64,000 bases of DNA. Origin: CAXSBR01 sp964236495 (GTDB taxonomy: Bacteria; Actinomycetota; Actinomycetes; Mycobacteriales; Jatrophihabitantaceae). Location: the NCBI GenBank assembly GCA_964236495.1, contig CAXSBR010000007.1:1-64000 (forward strand), given 5' to 3'. The number at the start of each line of letters is the position of its first letter. Within the stretch, counting starts at the first letter, position 1. Below the pieces are notes generated by a model. It did no database searches. It worked only from the letters and a program-made list of their open reading frames with translations, and had not been told where the DNA came from. Below, in pieces: positions 48,406-57,278 of this stretch. The translations under genes and the position numbers were made by a program.

Positions 48406-49884
48406 ATGGGCGAGGACGTCGAGCACACCGAGTTCACACGCCAAGACCGGCAGGAGTACCGCGCCAAGGTCCGCCGGTCACTGGACGTATTCGCCAGGAT
48501 GCTGTCGGAGGCCAAGTTCGACGTCGACAACCCGATGACGGGGCTGGAGATCGAATTCAACCTCGTCGACGACCAGCACGATCCGACGATGCGCAACGCC
48601 GCCGTCCTCGACGCCATCGCCGACGAAGACTTCCAGACCGAACTCGGGCAGTTCAATATCGAGATAAACGTGCCGCCACGCTCGTTGTCCGACGGATCGA
48701 TGGCCCGGCTGGAGACCGAGCTGCGGGCGTCGCTGAATCACGCCGAGGCGCAGGCGGCAACGGTCGGTGCGCACATCGTCATGATCGGCACGCTGCCCAC
48801 GCTGCGACCGTCAGACCTCACCGTCGACGCGTTGAGCGCGAACCCCCGCTACGCACTGCTCAACGAGCAGATCTTCGCCGCCCGCGGAGAAGACCTCCAC
48901 ATTGCGATCGACGGCGTGGAGCGGCTCGACACCTACGCCGACAGCATCACCCCCGAGGCAGCGTGCACCAGCGTGCAGTTCCACCTGCAGGTGAGCCCGC
49001 AGAGCTACGCCGACCACTGGAACGCCGCCCAGTGCATCGCCGGCGTGCAGCTCGCGCTCGGCGCAAATTCGCCGTTCCTGTTCGGCAAAGAGCTCTGGCG
49101 AGAGACGCGGATCGCGCTGTTCGAACAGGCCACCGACACCCGGCCCGACGAGCTGAAAGCCCAGGGTGTGCGGCCGCGGGTCTGGTTCGGCGAGCGGTGG
49201 ATCACCTCGGTCTTCGACCAGTTCGAGGAGAACGTCTCCTACTTCCCCGCGCTACTACCGGTGCGTGACGACGAGGAGCCCGGCACTGTCCTGGCCGAAG
49301 GAGGCACGCCGCGTCTGAGTGAACTGCGGATGCACAACGGCACCATCTACCGCTGGAACCGGCCGGTCTACGACGTCGTCGACGGCGTGCCGCATCTGCG
49401 GGTGGAGAACCGCGTACTGCCCGCCGGTCCCACCGTCATCGACATCCTGGCCAACGCGGCGTTCTATTACGGCGTCGTCAGCGAACTGGCCGCCGCAGAC
49501 CGTCCGGTGTGGTCACGCATGTCCTTCGCCACCGCGGAGGAAAATTTCAACCTCGGAGCGCGACACGGCATCGACGCGCTGCAGTTCTGGCCCGGGCTCG
49601 GCGAGGTGCCGGCCACCGAGTTGGTCCTGCGCCGTCTGCTTCCCCTCGCCCACGAGGGGTTGACCCGGTGGGGCATGGACGCAGCCCTGCGCGAGCAACT
49701 GCTGGGCGTCATCGAGGGCCGCTGCCTGGCCCACCAGAACGGGGCTCAGTGGCAAGTACGCACCGTCCACGCCATCGACGAAGCTCAAAAGCCGATGGAC
49801 CGACGCGAATCGTTGCGCGCGATGCTGGCGCGCTACATCGAGCACATGCACTCCAACGAGCCGGTGCACACCTGGCCTGTGTAG
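48406..49884 (+). CDS. glutamate--cysteine ligase, GCS2 family
   Basis: 492 aa. ATP-grasp-like GCS2 enzyme (PF04107), joining Glu and Cys. Marks: NPMTGLEIEFNLVDDQHDP (start of the ATP site), TELGQFNIEINVPPRSL, AACTSVQFHLQVSPQSYADHWNAAQCIAGVQLALGANSPFLFGKELWRETRI and VRPRVWFGERWI, with LRVENRVLPAGPTVID near 345. The product gamma-glutamylcysteine serves thiol metabolism; actinomycetes use related enzymes without glutathione synthetase. Ends just before a convergent small membrane protein gene. Confidence 0.87.
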   Translation: MGEDVEHTEFTRQDRQEYRAKVRRSLDVFARMLSEAKFDVDNPMTGLEIEFNLVDDQHDPTMRNAAVLDAIADEDFQTELGQFNIEINVPPRSLSDGSMARLETELRASLNHAEAQAATVGAHIVMIGTLPTLRPSDLTVDALSANPRYALLNEQIFAARGEDLHIAIDGVERLDTYADSITPEAACTSVQFHLQVSPQSYADHWNAAQCIAGVQLALGANSPFLFGKELWRETRIALFEQATDTRPDELKAQGVRPRVWFGERWITSVFDQFEENVSYFPALLPVRDDEEPGTVLAEGGTPRLSELRMHNGTIYRWNRPVYDVVDGVPHLRVENRVLPAGPTVIDILANAAFYYGVVSELAAADRPVWSRMSFATAEENFNLGARHGIDALQFWPGLGEVPATELVLRRLLPLAHEGLTRWGMDAALREQLLGVIEGRCLAHQNGAQWQVRTVHAIDEAQKPMDRRESLRAMLARYIEHMHSNEPVHTWPV

Positions 49885-49928
49885 CGACCTTCACCCCGCG
49901 CGTCACCGGCTCCGTCCTGGCGTCTCGG

Positions 49929-50360
49929 TCAGCAGTTGGTGCCGTCAGGCTGGCAGTCGAAGGCGCCGTGGGCACCGGCGACGACGAAGGCGGTGATGAT
50001 CAGTAACGTCGCGCCGACGCCCAGACACAGCGCAATGATGCCCAGGCGGTGAGCCTTGCGACTCTGTTCGTACGCCCGCCCATAATCTCCGTCCAACATG
50101 GCCGGCACCACCCGCCCGGCCGCGGCGGCCGCGGCGAAGCCCAACGGCCAGAAGAAGATCACGGCGACGACAACCCAAGCCCAGTTGGCGTTGATGTCGC
50201 TGAACCTCGGTCGAGCCGGCTGCACACCCTGCATAGCCTGCATAGCCTGCACACCCGAGGCGCCGTAGTGGGCAGGCGGCGGCTGCTGCTCCCAGCCGTA
50301 GCCGCCGAGCTGCGCGGGCTGCTGCTGCGTCGGGTACGTCGGCTTGTCGAAGTTGACCAT
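49929..50360 (-). CDS. CD225/dispanin family small membrane protein
   Basis: 143 aa from ATG 50360. Pro/Gln/Tyr-rich N-terminus with MQAMQ repeats, then INANWAWVVVAVIFFWPLGFAAAAAAGRVVPAMLDGDYGRAYEQSRKAHRLGIIAL, the CD225 pattern of one helix, a conserved loop and a second helix (LGVGATLLIITAFVVAG). Family role in bacteria unknown. The C-terminus FDCQPDGTNC has two Cys. Confidence 0.8.
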   Translation of the reverse strand: MVNFDKPTYPTQQQPAQLGGYGWEQQPPPAHYGASGVQAMQAMQGVQPARPRFSDINANWAWVVVAVIFFWPLGFAAAAAAGRVVPAMLDGDYGRAYEQSRKAHRLGIIALCLGVGATLLIITAFVVAGAHGAFDCQPDGTNC

Positions 50361-50488
50361 GGCGCAGATCATCCCAGACCCGGCGACGGGTGCGCGGCAC
50401 AAGTGCTGTAAGCCGTACCCCAGTCGTTAGACCGATCACGGAACGCCAACGTCACGTCACGACGCTGCAGGCTTGTCTCTGCACAGGC

Positions 50489-51448
50489 TCACAATGCCGC
50501 AGAGGGTGTACTGACCGCGGCTGTGTCGGAAGCCGATGCCGGGCCGGTCTCGTCGCGCTGCACCAGGGCAACGCCTGCGATGACTAGCAGTCCGCCGGCC
50601 AGCTGGACAGGCGTGAGGACCTGGTCGAGCAGTACCCAGGCGAACGCAACGGCGAACAGCACCTCGGTGAGCCCGACGAACGAGGCTGCCTTCGCGCCCA
50701 GCAGCCGCGCGCCGGCGATGCCCGTCAGGTACGCCAGAACTGCCGCGACAAGTGACAGCCCGAGCACCGGAACCAGCCAGCTGACATGGTTGCCGATCAG
50801 CACCACCTGGGTGCGCGGAGCGGCGACCGGTTGTAAACGCAATGTGGCGGCGACAAGGAGCACCGTCCCGCCGACCGCCAGCCCTTGCCACGCGACCACG
50901 ACAGCAGGAAGTGGATCGTCGGTGCCAGCTGAGAGCACGAAGTAGGTCGCCAGGCCGCCCGCGGCGCCCAGCCCCCACAGCACCCCGACCGGATCGAGAT
51001 GGGCATTGCCGAGCAGATCCAGAACCAGAACCAGGCCCGCTACCGCCAAGACAGTTCCCAGCACGGTCAGACGCCGGGGTCGCTGCCCGTGCCGCAACCA
51101 CATCCACCCCACGACGAGCAGCGTTCCGGAGTACTCCAACAGCAGCGCCACGGCTACCGACAGATGCTGCACCGCGTTGAAATAGCACAGCTGCGCGCCG
51201 GCAACGGCGGCAACGCCATACACCAGCATGGTTGCGGTGCCCCGCCGAAGCAGGGTCAGGCGGCCTCGCAGTGTCAGCAACGCCGGCACTGTCAGGACCA
51301 GTGCGGCGAGCACCACACGCACAGTCACCGCTGCCAGCGGCGTCCACCCGGCGGCCAGCAGGCTGCCCGCGAACGATCCGGACGTACCGAACGTCGCCGC
51401 CGACACCAGCGCCAACAACAGCCCCGTCCGACGACCGGATCCCTGCAT
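50489..51448 (-). CDS. EamA/DMT family transporter
   Basis: 319 aa with ten helices in two EamA repeats: GLLLALVSAATFGTSGSFAGSLLAAGWTPLAAVTVRVVLAAL and later FVGLTEVLFAVAFAWVLLDQVLTPVQLAGGLLVIAGVAL. Exports or imports small metabolites, often amino acids. Divergent from the CGNR regulator, an arrangement seen with regulators of transporters. Confidence 0.88.
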   Translation of the reverse strand: MQGSGRRTGLLLALVSAATFGTSGSFAGSLLAAGWTPLAAVTVRVVLAALVLTVPALLTLRGRLTLLRRGTATMLVYGVAAVAGAQLCYFNAVQHLSVAVALLLEYSGTLLVVGWMWLRHGQRPRRLTVLGTVLAVAGLVLVLDLLGNAHLDPVGVLWGLGAAGGLATYFVLSAGTDDPLPAVVVAWQGLAVGGTVLLVAATLRLQPVAAPRTQVVLIGNHVSWLVPVLGLSLVAAVLAYLTGIAGARLLGAKAASFVGLTEVLFAVAFAWVLLDQVLTPVQLAGGLLVIAGVALVQRDETGPASASDTAAVSTPSAAL

Positions 51449-51483
51449 ACTGCTCTCCTGTCATGACCGTACGCCGGTACAGT

Positions 51484-51512
51484 CCTTAGCGACTATAACC
51501 ACCTCCGTAAGG
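51484..51512. promoter_or_regulatory. dyad around a promoter between DMT and CGNR genes
   Basis: CCTTAGCGA (51484-51492) and TCCGTAAGG (51504-51512) are inverted with two mismatches around CTATAACCACC, which includes the -10-like TATAAC. It runs into the AAGGAG of the CGNR gene. Candidate operator. Confidence 0.4.
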
Positions 51513-51518
51513 AGTGCA

Positions 51519-52118
51519 ATGCTGTTTGCTCATGACACCGAGGCGGCGCTCGCGTCCGCTGCTGCATTGGTCAACACCGAGCAGCCCAGCGCCGACGCCC
51601 TAGCCGACGCCGATGCCGATGCCCTAGCCGAGTCCGACGCCGATGCCCTAGCCGACCTGATGGCCCTCGACGCCTTCCTGACTCGCTGGGACTGGACCGG
51701 TTCCCGAGCTCGCGACGCCGCCGAGCTCGACGCAGTGCGCCGGTTGCGCCCCCGCCTGCGCCAGTTCTGGCACGCCGATCAGGACGACGTCGTCGCACAG
51801 GTCAACTCCATGCTGTCGGAAGGCTCAGCGCTCCCCCAGCTCGTCACCCACGGCACGCAGGGCTACCACCTGCATGCCACTGCGTCCGACGCCCCGCTCG
51901 CCACCCGGATGAGCGTCGAGGCGGCGATGGCGATGGCCGACGTGGTGCGACAACAGCAACTCCACCGGCTGCGTTCCTGCGGCGCCTCGGACTGCACCAA
52001 CGTGCTTGTCGACCTGTCCCGCAACTCCTCCCGGCGTTTCTGCAGCACCGCGTGCAGCAATCGCGTCAACGTCGCCGCGTTCCGAGCCCGCGGGCTCAGT
52101 CGAGCAGCGGACGCCTGA
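51519..52118 (+). CDS. CGNR zinc finger domain protein
   Basis: 199 aa from ATG 51519 with AAGGAG before it. The N-terminal ABATE-like part starts MLFAHDTEAALASAAALVNT and holds a repeat ADALADADADALAESDADALADL. The C-terminal zinc finger is RSCGASDCTNVLVDLSRNSSRRFCSTACSNRVNVAAFRAR, with four Cys in the CGNR pattern (here CSNR). Members are putative stress regulators. Divergent from a DMT transporter it may control. Confidence 0.86.
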   Translation: MLFAHDTEAALASAAALVNTEQPSADALADADADALAESDADALADLMALDAFLTRWDWTGSRARDAAELDAVRRLRPRLRQFWHADQDDVVAQVNSMLSEGSALPQLVTHGTQGYHLHATASDAPLATRMSVEAAMAMADVVRQQQLHRLRSCGASDCTNVLVDLSRNSSRRFCSTACSNRVNVAAFRARGLSRAADA

Positions 52119-52141
52119 GAGCAGCGCTTCAACTTGCCTCC

Positions 52142-52184
52142 GGTGGCTAATGGCAGTAGCTTTGAGCTACATCAGTTAGCTACC
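52142..52184. promoter_or_regulatory. nested palindrome upstream of the hydrolase-TetR operon
   Basis: Outer arms GGTGGCTAA (52142-52150) and TTAGCTACC (52176-52184) with one mismatch; inner perfect GTAGCT-TTG-AGCTAC (52156-52170). Ends 13 bp before the hydrolase ATG. Likely bound by the TetR protein encoded in the same operon. Confidence 0.6.
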
Positions 52185-52197
52185 CGGAGGCACAATC

Positions 52198-53034
52198 ATG
52201 CTCGAACATCTGACTATCGACGGCAACCCCCTCGCCTACGACTTGACCGGCAAGGGCCCTCTCGTCGTTCTGGCTCATGGCATCGGCGACAGCAGTCACT
52301 CCTACCGCTTTCTCGTACCGGCTCTGGCAGCCGCGGGTTATCGCGTCGCCAACGTCGACATCCGCGGTTGCGGGGAATCCAGCGTCGGGTGGGATGGCTA
52401 CAGCCGGACCGACATCGCCGGTGACCTGGTCGCGGTCGTGCGTCACCTCGGCGGCCCGGCGGTGATCATGGGTCATTCGATCAGCGGCGGTGCCGCAACC
52501 ATTGCCGCGGCCACCGCGCCCGATCTGATCAGCGGGGTCATCGAGCTGGCGCCATTCACCCGTAAACAGTCGATCGGCGTGCGCGGCTTGATGCGGGTCA
52601 AGCGGTACCGGGTCGGAACCACTCAGATGGCGTTGACGATGATCCGCGCAAGCCTGCCGAGCTGGAAGAAGTACCTCGACGTCGCCTACCCCACCAAGCC
52701 AGCGGACTGGGACGGCGAACTTGCCCGCATCGAAGCAAAGCTGAGCGAGCCCGGCCGGATGGCGGCTCTGCAGGCGATGTGCAAATCCAAGCCGAGTGAT
52801 GCCGGGGCCCAACTGTCCAACGTCGCCTGCCCGGTCCTGATCATCGAGGGCAGCGCCGACCCCGACTGGCCCGATCCGCGCATCGAGGGCGAGAAGATCA
52901 TTGCCGACCTGCCCTCCGGTTCCGGCACCCTGGCAGTGATCGACGGCGCCGGGCACTACCCGCACGCCCAGACGCCCGAGAGGGTCCTCGCCCTGGTCCT
53001 TCCGTTTCTCGCCACAACGATGGTCCATGCCTAG
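52198..53034 (+). CDS. alpha/beta hydrolase
   Basis: 278 aa, CGGAGG before ATG 52198. Alpha/beta hydrolase fold: VVLAHGIGDSSHSYRFLVPAL (oxyanion HG), nucleophile elbow GHSISG (Ser about 92), acid in IIEGSADPDWPDPRIEGEK and His in DGAGHYPHAQTPERV. Probably an esterase or lactonase. Operon with a TetR regulator (8-nt overlap), so expression is likely induced by its substrate. Confidence 0.88.
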   Translation: MLEHLTIDGNPLAYDLTGKGPLVVLAHGIGDSSHSYRFLVPALAAAGYRVANVDIRGCGESSVGWDGYSRTDIAGDLVAVVRHLGGPAVIMGHSISGGAATIAAATAPDLISGVIELAPFTRKQSIGVRGLMRVKRYRVGTTQMALTMIRASLPSWKKYLDVAYPTKPADWDGELARIEAKLSEPGRMAALQAMCKSKPSDAGAQLSNVACPVLIIEGSADPDWPDPRIEGEKIIADLPSGSGTLAVIDGAGHYPHAQTPERVLALVLPFLATTMVHA

Positions 53035-53623
53035 GGCGGGACTTACTGCGGCCACCGTGACCGACGCCGCCGCCGCTCTCGCCGACGAGATCGGGCTAGA
53101 CAACCTCAGCATGGGCTCGCTCGCCGAACGCCTCGGAGTCAAACCCCCGTCGCTCTACAAGCACGTCCTCAGCCAGGCCGACCTCGTCCACCGCATCGCA
53201 ATCCAGGCCATGTCCGAGGTCGCCGACGCGATCCGAGACGCCAGCCAGGGCCGCGCTGGTGGCGACGCCCTGACAGCGTCCGCGCAAGCCATGCGGACCT
53301 ACGTCAAAACCCATCCCGGCCGGTACGCAGCAGGCAACGCTGCCCGCCCGACCGGACCCGACGACCCGCTCGTCGCGGCCGTCGACCGCCTGCTCACGTC
53401 CCTCTCGGCCGTCTTGTGCGGGTACCGGCTGGAGCGTAGCCAGGAGATCCACGCGCTACGGATGCTCCGCAGCATGATCCACGGATTCGCCACCCTGGAG
53501 GCGGCCGGCGGCTTTCAAATCGCTACTGACATCGACGAGAGCTTCGCCTGGATGGTCAACCTGATCGACGACGGCCTGCAAGCCCACCAACCCCGTCGGC
53601 ACGGGCGAGTCTCTTTGCATTAG
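53027..53623 (+). CDS. TetR family transcriptional regulator
   Basis: 198 aa. HTH: VTDAAAALADEIGLDNLSMGSLAERLGVKPPSLYKHVLSQADLVHRIAI (about 11-60). The C-terminal domain fits the TetR/AcrR type with WHG-like RMLRSMIHGFATLEAAGGF. Overlaps the hydrolase by 8 nt; autoregulation through the nested palindrome upstream of the hydrolase is likely. Confidence 0.88.
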   Translation: MPRAGLTAATVTDAAAALADEIGLDNLSMGSLAERLGVKPPSLYKHVLSQADLVHRIAIQAMSEVADAIRDASQGRAGGDALTASAQAMRTYVKTHPGRYAAGNAARPTGPDDPLVAAVDRLLTSLSAVLCGYRLERSQEIHALRMLRSMIHGFATLEAAGGFQIATDIDESFAWMVNLIDDGLQAHQPRRHGRVSLH

Positions 53624-53649
53624 GCCGTTGCCCGTTAGCCCAAACCGAG

Positions 53650-54828
53650 TCAGTGGACGCGCACCTGGAGGTGACCGAGACCGCGGAGAACGTTGCCGAG
53701 CGTGCGCTGCTCGTGGAGAACCTCGAATCGCTCGACGCGAGGTAGAAGTGCCTCCAGCAGCACCTCCATCTCGAGGCGGGCCAGTGGCAGTCCCACGCAC
53801 AGGTGTTCGCCGTAGCCGAAGGCCAGGTGGTCGCTGGCCTTGCGGGTGACGTCGAAGCGGTCGGGGTCGGGGTACTTGCGCTCGTCACGATTTGCTGAGC
53901 CGTAGAGCAACATGACGCGGGAACCGGCGGGAACGATGGTCCCGTCGAAGTCGTGATCCTCGGTGGCGTACCGGCAGAAGATCTGCACCGGCGACTCCAG
54001 CCGCAGAACCTCGCTGATCGCGTGACCGACCAAGGAAGGGTTGGCGCGCAGGGCGTCCCACTGGTCCGGATGCTCGGCGAACAGCTTGATGGCGCTGCTG
54101 ATGGCGTAGATCGTGGTGTCGAGACTGGGAACCGTGTAATCCACCATCAGAGCCGGGCACTTCTCCGGCGGAAGCTCGCCGCGCTCGGCCGCGTCGTACA
54201 GGCCCGCGGCCCAGCCGTCGGGGTCGAGCTTGCCCGGTACGGCTTCGGTCGACGCGAACTTTCGGAACTCCTCCAGCGGCGGGAAGGCATCCTGCGTCCG
54301 CTGGCTGGTAATCGGTCCCTGCGCGTCGAAACCTGCCGCGCCCCACTCGAGCATGCGCTCGCGGCCGAAGCCACCCAGTCCCACCAGCTTCGACACGATC
54401 GTCAACGGCAGGTGCTCCGCCAGCTCGGTGGCGGCGTCGAACTCACCTCGGCCGACGAGTTCCTCGACGATCTTTTCGGCCTCCGCCCGTAGCTGGGGCG
54501 TCATGGCCCGGATCTTGTCCGGGCGCATCGGTGCGGCCAGCACCCTGCGCATCTGGGTGTGCTCAGGCGGGTCGCTGCACAGCAGGATCCCCTTGAACGC
54601 CTCGTTCAGGGGATCGTTCATGAATACCCCGCGCGAGGACGTGAACCCCTGCCAGTCGGCCGATACCTGCCGGACCTCCTGGTACCGAGGTAGGACGTAG
54701 GTGTCGTAGCCGCTGAGGTAGACGACGGGACCCAGATCGCGCAACTGCCTGTACAGCTCGTAGGGAGCGTCGAGCGCCTCATCTGTGTAGAGATCGATGC
54801 CTGACTTTGGCACCGCGGAAACCGTCAT
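53650..54828 (-). CDS. cytochrome P450
   Basis: 392 aa, AGGAG before ATG 54828. Heme-binding FGYGEHLCVG (Cys 344), ExxR in EVLR (273-276), PERF-like PDPDRFDV. The I-helix reads DYTVPSLDTT instead of the usual AGxxTT, so the conserved Ala-Gly that makes the oxygen-binding kink is replaced by Pro-Ser while DTT is kept. No ferredoxin gene is adjacent, so redox partners are elsewhere. Substrate unknown. Convergent with the TetR gene. Confidence 0.9.
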   Translation of the reverse strand: MTVSAVPKSGIDLYTDEALDAPYELYRQLRDLGPVVYLSGYDTYVLPRYQEVRQVSADWQGFTSSRGVFMNDPLNEAFKGILLCSDPPEHTQMRRVLAAPMRPDKIRAMTPQLRAEAEKIVEELVGRGEFDAATELAEHLPLTIVSKLVGLGGFGRERMLEWGAAGFDAQGPITSQRTQDAFPPLEEFRKFASTEAVPGKLDPDGWAAGLYDAAERGELPPEKCPALMVDYTVPSLDTTIYAISSAIKLFAEHPDQWDALRANPSLVGHAISEVLRLESPVQIFCRYATEDHDFDGTIVPAGSRVMLLYGSANRDERKYPDPDRFDVTRKASDHLAFGYGEHLCVGLPLARLEMEVLLEALLPRVERFEVLHEQRTLGNVLRGLGHLQVRVH

Positions 54829-55162
54829 ACTCTCTCCTCTTGGCCGAACCGACGCGCGCGCGGAGTCGACGCGGTGAGCGTCAAGCTAGCACCGCCATTT
54901 CACACCCGCGCAGGTCGATCCCGCGCCGGTCGATGCAAACCCCGGCATCGACCGCGGCGATCGGCTCGGGAACCGGCTTTCACGCACATCTGACACGATT
55001 CTCTGAGCACGCTGGAGGAACGGCGCCTAACTACAGTTCGCTTGCTTCGGCCAGCAAGGTAGTCGGCCAGGCTCGAATCACAGCTCTATGGATGCGAGCC
55101 CGCGACATTCGAGAAGGTCGGTGTCCTGTGTGGCACTGACGCCGCTTACGCAGCCATGTACG
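54829..55162. other. 334-bp region without a gene
   Basis: Upstream of the P450 gene and downstream of the convergently placed LLM gene. Contains the P450 ribosome binding site and presumably promoter; AACACAT-like and dyad elements are weak. I see no open frame with coding character and no strong hairpin. Confidence 0.6.
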
Positions 55163-55948
55163 TCAGCTGTTGACGCGGTCGCGCCAATCCACCCAGCTCC
55201 GGATCTCGGACAAGTCGTAGTCGGGGCCACTGACAGACAGTGTGATCAGACGCGCGCCGGCGTCGACGAAGGCCTCGATCTCGGGGCTGCCGGCGGTGGT
55301 ACCGCCGTGTGCTACCGACCGCTCGATCGCGTCGAAGTCGGTGCCCTCCTGCTCGCACCAGTCCGCCAGGATGCCCGACTTGCGGACGAACGTCTCGGCG
55401 TCGGAGAACGAATGCCAGATGCTCGCGTGCCGGGCGACCAGCCGCAGCGTCTTCTTCTCTCCGCCTCCGCCGATCAGCACCGGGATCTTGCGCGTCGGAG
55501 CCGGATTGAGCTTCGACCACCGGTTCTCGATGCGCGGCAACGCGTCGGCCAGATCGTCCAGCCGTCCACCAGCGGTGCCGAACTCATAGCCGTAGTTGTC
55601 GTAGTCCTTCTCGAACCAGCCCGACCCGATACCCAGAATCAGCCGACCGGCACTGATGTGATCGACCGTGCGCGCCATGTCGGCGAGCAGGTCAGGGTTG
55701 CGGTAGCTGTTGCAGGTGACCAGAGCACCGAACTCGATGCGCGACGTCTGTTCTGCCCACGCGGCGAGCATGGTCCAGCACTCGTAGTGCAGCCCTTCGG
55801 GCTCACCGAACAGCGGGTAGAAATGGTCCCAGTTGAAGACGATGTCGACGCCCAGTTCCTCGATCTGCGTCACCGCAGTGCGGATCTTGTCGTACGGGGC
55901 GTGTTGTGGCTGGACCTGAACGCCGATGCGGATCTTGTTGTCGGTCAT
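55163..55948 (-). CDS. LLM class F420-dependent oxidoreductase
   Basis: 261 aa from ATG 55948 (MTDNKIRIGVQVQPQ). Luciferase-like TIM barrel: DIVFNWDHFYPLFGEPEGLHYECWTMLAAWAEQTSRIEFGALVTCNSYRNPDLLADMARTVDHISAGRLILGIGSGWFEKDYDNYGYEFG, then PVLIGGGGEKKTLRLVARHASIWH. This subgroup usually takes F420 in actinomycetes. Substrate unknown. Confidence 0.88.
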   Translation of the reverse strand: MTDNKIRIGVQVQPQHAPYDKIRTAVTQIEELGVDIVFNWDHFYPLFGEPEGLHYECWTMLAAWAEQTSRIEFGALVTCNSYRNPDLLADMARTVDHISAGRLILGIGSGWFEKDYDNYGYEFGTAGGRLDDLADALPRIENRWSKLNPAPTRKIPVLIGGGGEKKTLRLVARHASIWHSFSDAETFVRKSGILADWCEQEGTDFDAIERSVAHGGTTAGSPEIEAFVDAGARLITLSVSGPDYDLSEIRSWVDWRDRVNS

Positions 55949-56012
55949 GGAAACTAACTTACGTCGACGCCGCACTTGCACGCATCTGCGGCACAGTCTA
56001 TGGTCGAATCAT

Positions 56013-56028
56013 TCGAACGTCTATTCGG
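56013..56028. promoter_or_regulatory. LexA-box-like site upstream of DUF3072 gene
   Basis: TCGAACGTCTATTCGG matches the actinobacterial SOS pattern CGAAC-N4-GTTCG except for one base (A for G). The preceding CGAATCATTCG is itself a perfect palindrome. It lies 9 bp before the DUF3072 ATG and so could also be chance. Confidence 0.3.
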
Positions 56029-56036
56029 AGGTATTG

Positions 56037-56330
56037 ATGAGCGAGTCAAACACACATTCGGACAACGATTCCAGTTCGGCACCTAGCGGCGGCAGCGGCA
56101 ACACTCCCAGCGACGCCGTCGGCACCAACCCTGAGGTGACGCACAACCCGGAGCGCGATCCGTCCAGGTGGGTCACAGGCGGTGAACCGTCCACCGGAGC
56201 GCAGGAGTCCTACCTCAGCACGCTGGCCAAGGAAGCCGGCGAGGAGACACCTACCGGTTTGACGAAGGCTGAGGCCAGCCAGGAGATCGACCGGCTGCAG
56301 GCCGAGACCGGTCGCGGCACGGCCGACTGA
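56037..56330 (+). CDS. DUF3072 family protein
   Basis: 97 aa, CGGAGG before ATG 56037. A Ser/Asn-rich leader is followed by NPERDPSRWVTGGEPSTGAQESYLSTLAKEAGEETPTGLTKAEASQEIDRLQAETGR, a typical DUF3072 C-terminus (helix-turn-helix with TKAEAS). Function unknown. It lies 2 bp before the GTG of the papain-like peptidase gene, so they are probably co-transcribed. Confidence 0.85.
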   Translation: MSESNTHSDNDSSSAPSGGSGNTPSDAVGTNPEVTHNPERDPSRWVTGGEPSTGAQESYLSTLAKEAGEETPTGLTKAEASQEIDRLQAETGRGTAD

Positions 56331-56332
56331 GA

Positions 56333-57220
56333 GTGGCTCGCCTCGATGTAGAGGCCGGGTTGAGCGCGGCGCTCAGCGGTGGGATAGCCGCTGAGCGCAT
56401 CGTGCGCAGCGGCTGGGCCCGGCTGCTGCGCACCCGGATCAGTACCGATGTCGCCACGAGCGCGGCCACAGAAAGCAAAACGGGTACCGCTGCGCCTGTG
56501 GTTGCTCCACACCGGGTTGACGCCTGGAGACCTCGCATTCTCAGCTCGCAGCTCCAGCAGCCGGATTCGACGACCTGTGGCCCGAGTTCGCTGGTGATGG
56601 CTCGACTGATCAACAATCGCAACTACCGCGACACCTTTGTGCGCGACGACGCCACAGTGGAGGCTGTCGCCTTCGTTGCGGAGGTGAAGGCGATGCGACG
56701 CATGCTGTGCCGCCCATTCGACCATTCCGGCCGGCCACAGCCGCCGTGGATTCCCGCTCTGGGAACCGGCCCGTGGGCGGCTGCGCGCGCCATGAGCGGC
56801 GCCGGTGGCGCCGGGCGCAACGGCGGTCTCTACCGGGTGCTGCCCTTCGATCCGCTGCGGCCGGCCGACGCGCTGGCTGTGGTGCTGCAGGCCGTGGCTA
56901 ACGCAGAAGTGGTACCGCTGTTCGTCGGCAACTCAGCTATGGCGCGCCACGTCGTACTTGTGACCGGCGCAACCGGCCTGGACGCGAACGGCTCACACTC
57001 CGACGGCCCGCGTACGGACAGCGCATCTACGAACGGCCTGGACACGAACGCTGGCCTGGAGTACTACGACCCCGCCGACGGTCAGTGGCACACCCTGTCG
57101 TGCGTCGATCTGCTTGCTGGTCGCGCGGTCATCGCCGGGTGGCGCGAGTCATGGTTCGCCGTCGTGCCGGCTCGTCTGGCGAATAGTCGACCCGCATCCC
57201 ATTCCGCCGCACGGCGCTGA
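56333..57220 (+). CDS. papain-like cysteine peptidase (C39-like), probable
   Basis: 295 aa, GTG start 2 bp after the DUF3072 stop. SSQLQQPDSTTCGPSSLVMARLI (about 72-93) matches the Gln and Cys of peptidase C39-like domains; MARHVVLVTGATG (His about 205) and LEYYDPADGQWHTLS (Asp about 244) complete the triad order Q-C-H-D. No signal peptide or membrane helix is clear, though ARLLRTRIS... is amphipathic. The loop between His and Asp holds a short repeat (GLDANGS, GLDTNAG). Substrate unknown; with DUF3072 it forms a small module. Confidence 0.65.
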   Translation: MARLDVEAGLSAALSGGIAAERIVRSGWARLLRTRISTDVATSAATESKTGTAAPVVAPHRVDAWRPRILSSQLQQPDSTTCGPSSLVMARLINNRNYRDTFVRDDATVEAVAFVAEVKAMRRMLCRPFDHSGRPQPPWIPALGTGPWAAARAMSGAGGAGRNGGLYRVLPFDPLRPADALAVVLQAVANAEVVPLFVGNSAMARHVVLVTGATGLDANGSHSDGPRTDSASTNGLDTNAGLEYYDPADGQWHTLSCVDLLAGRAVIAGWRESWFAVVPARLANSRPASHSAARR

Positions 57221-57278
57221 CCAAGGTGATGACTGCTTCGCTGCGAACCGCGGCATCCCGGCGCGGGCCGGGTGTTCT

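Noticed and set aside
54829..55162. Possible tRNA or small RNA in the P450 upstream region
   Set aside because: A GGCTCGAATCA stretch recalls a T-loop, but no cloverleaf can be drawn around it.
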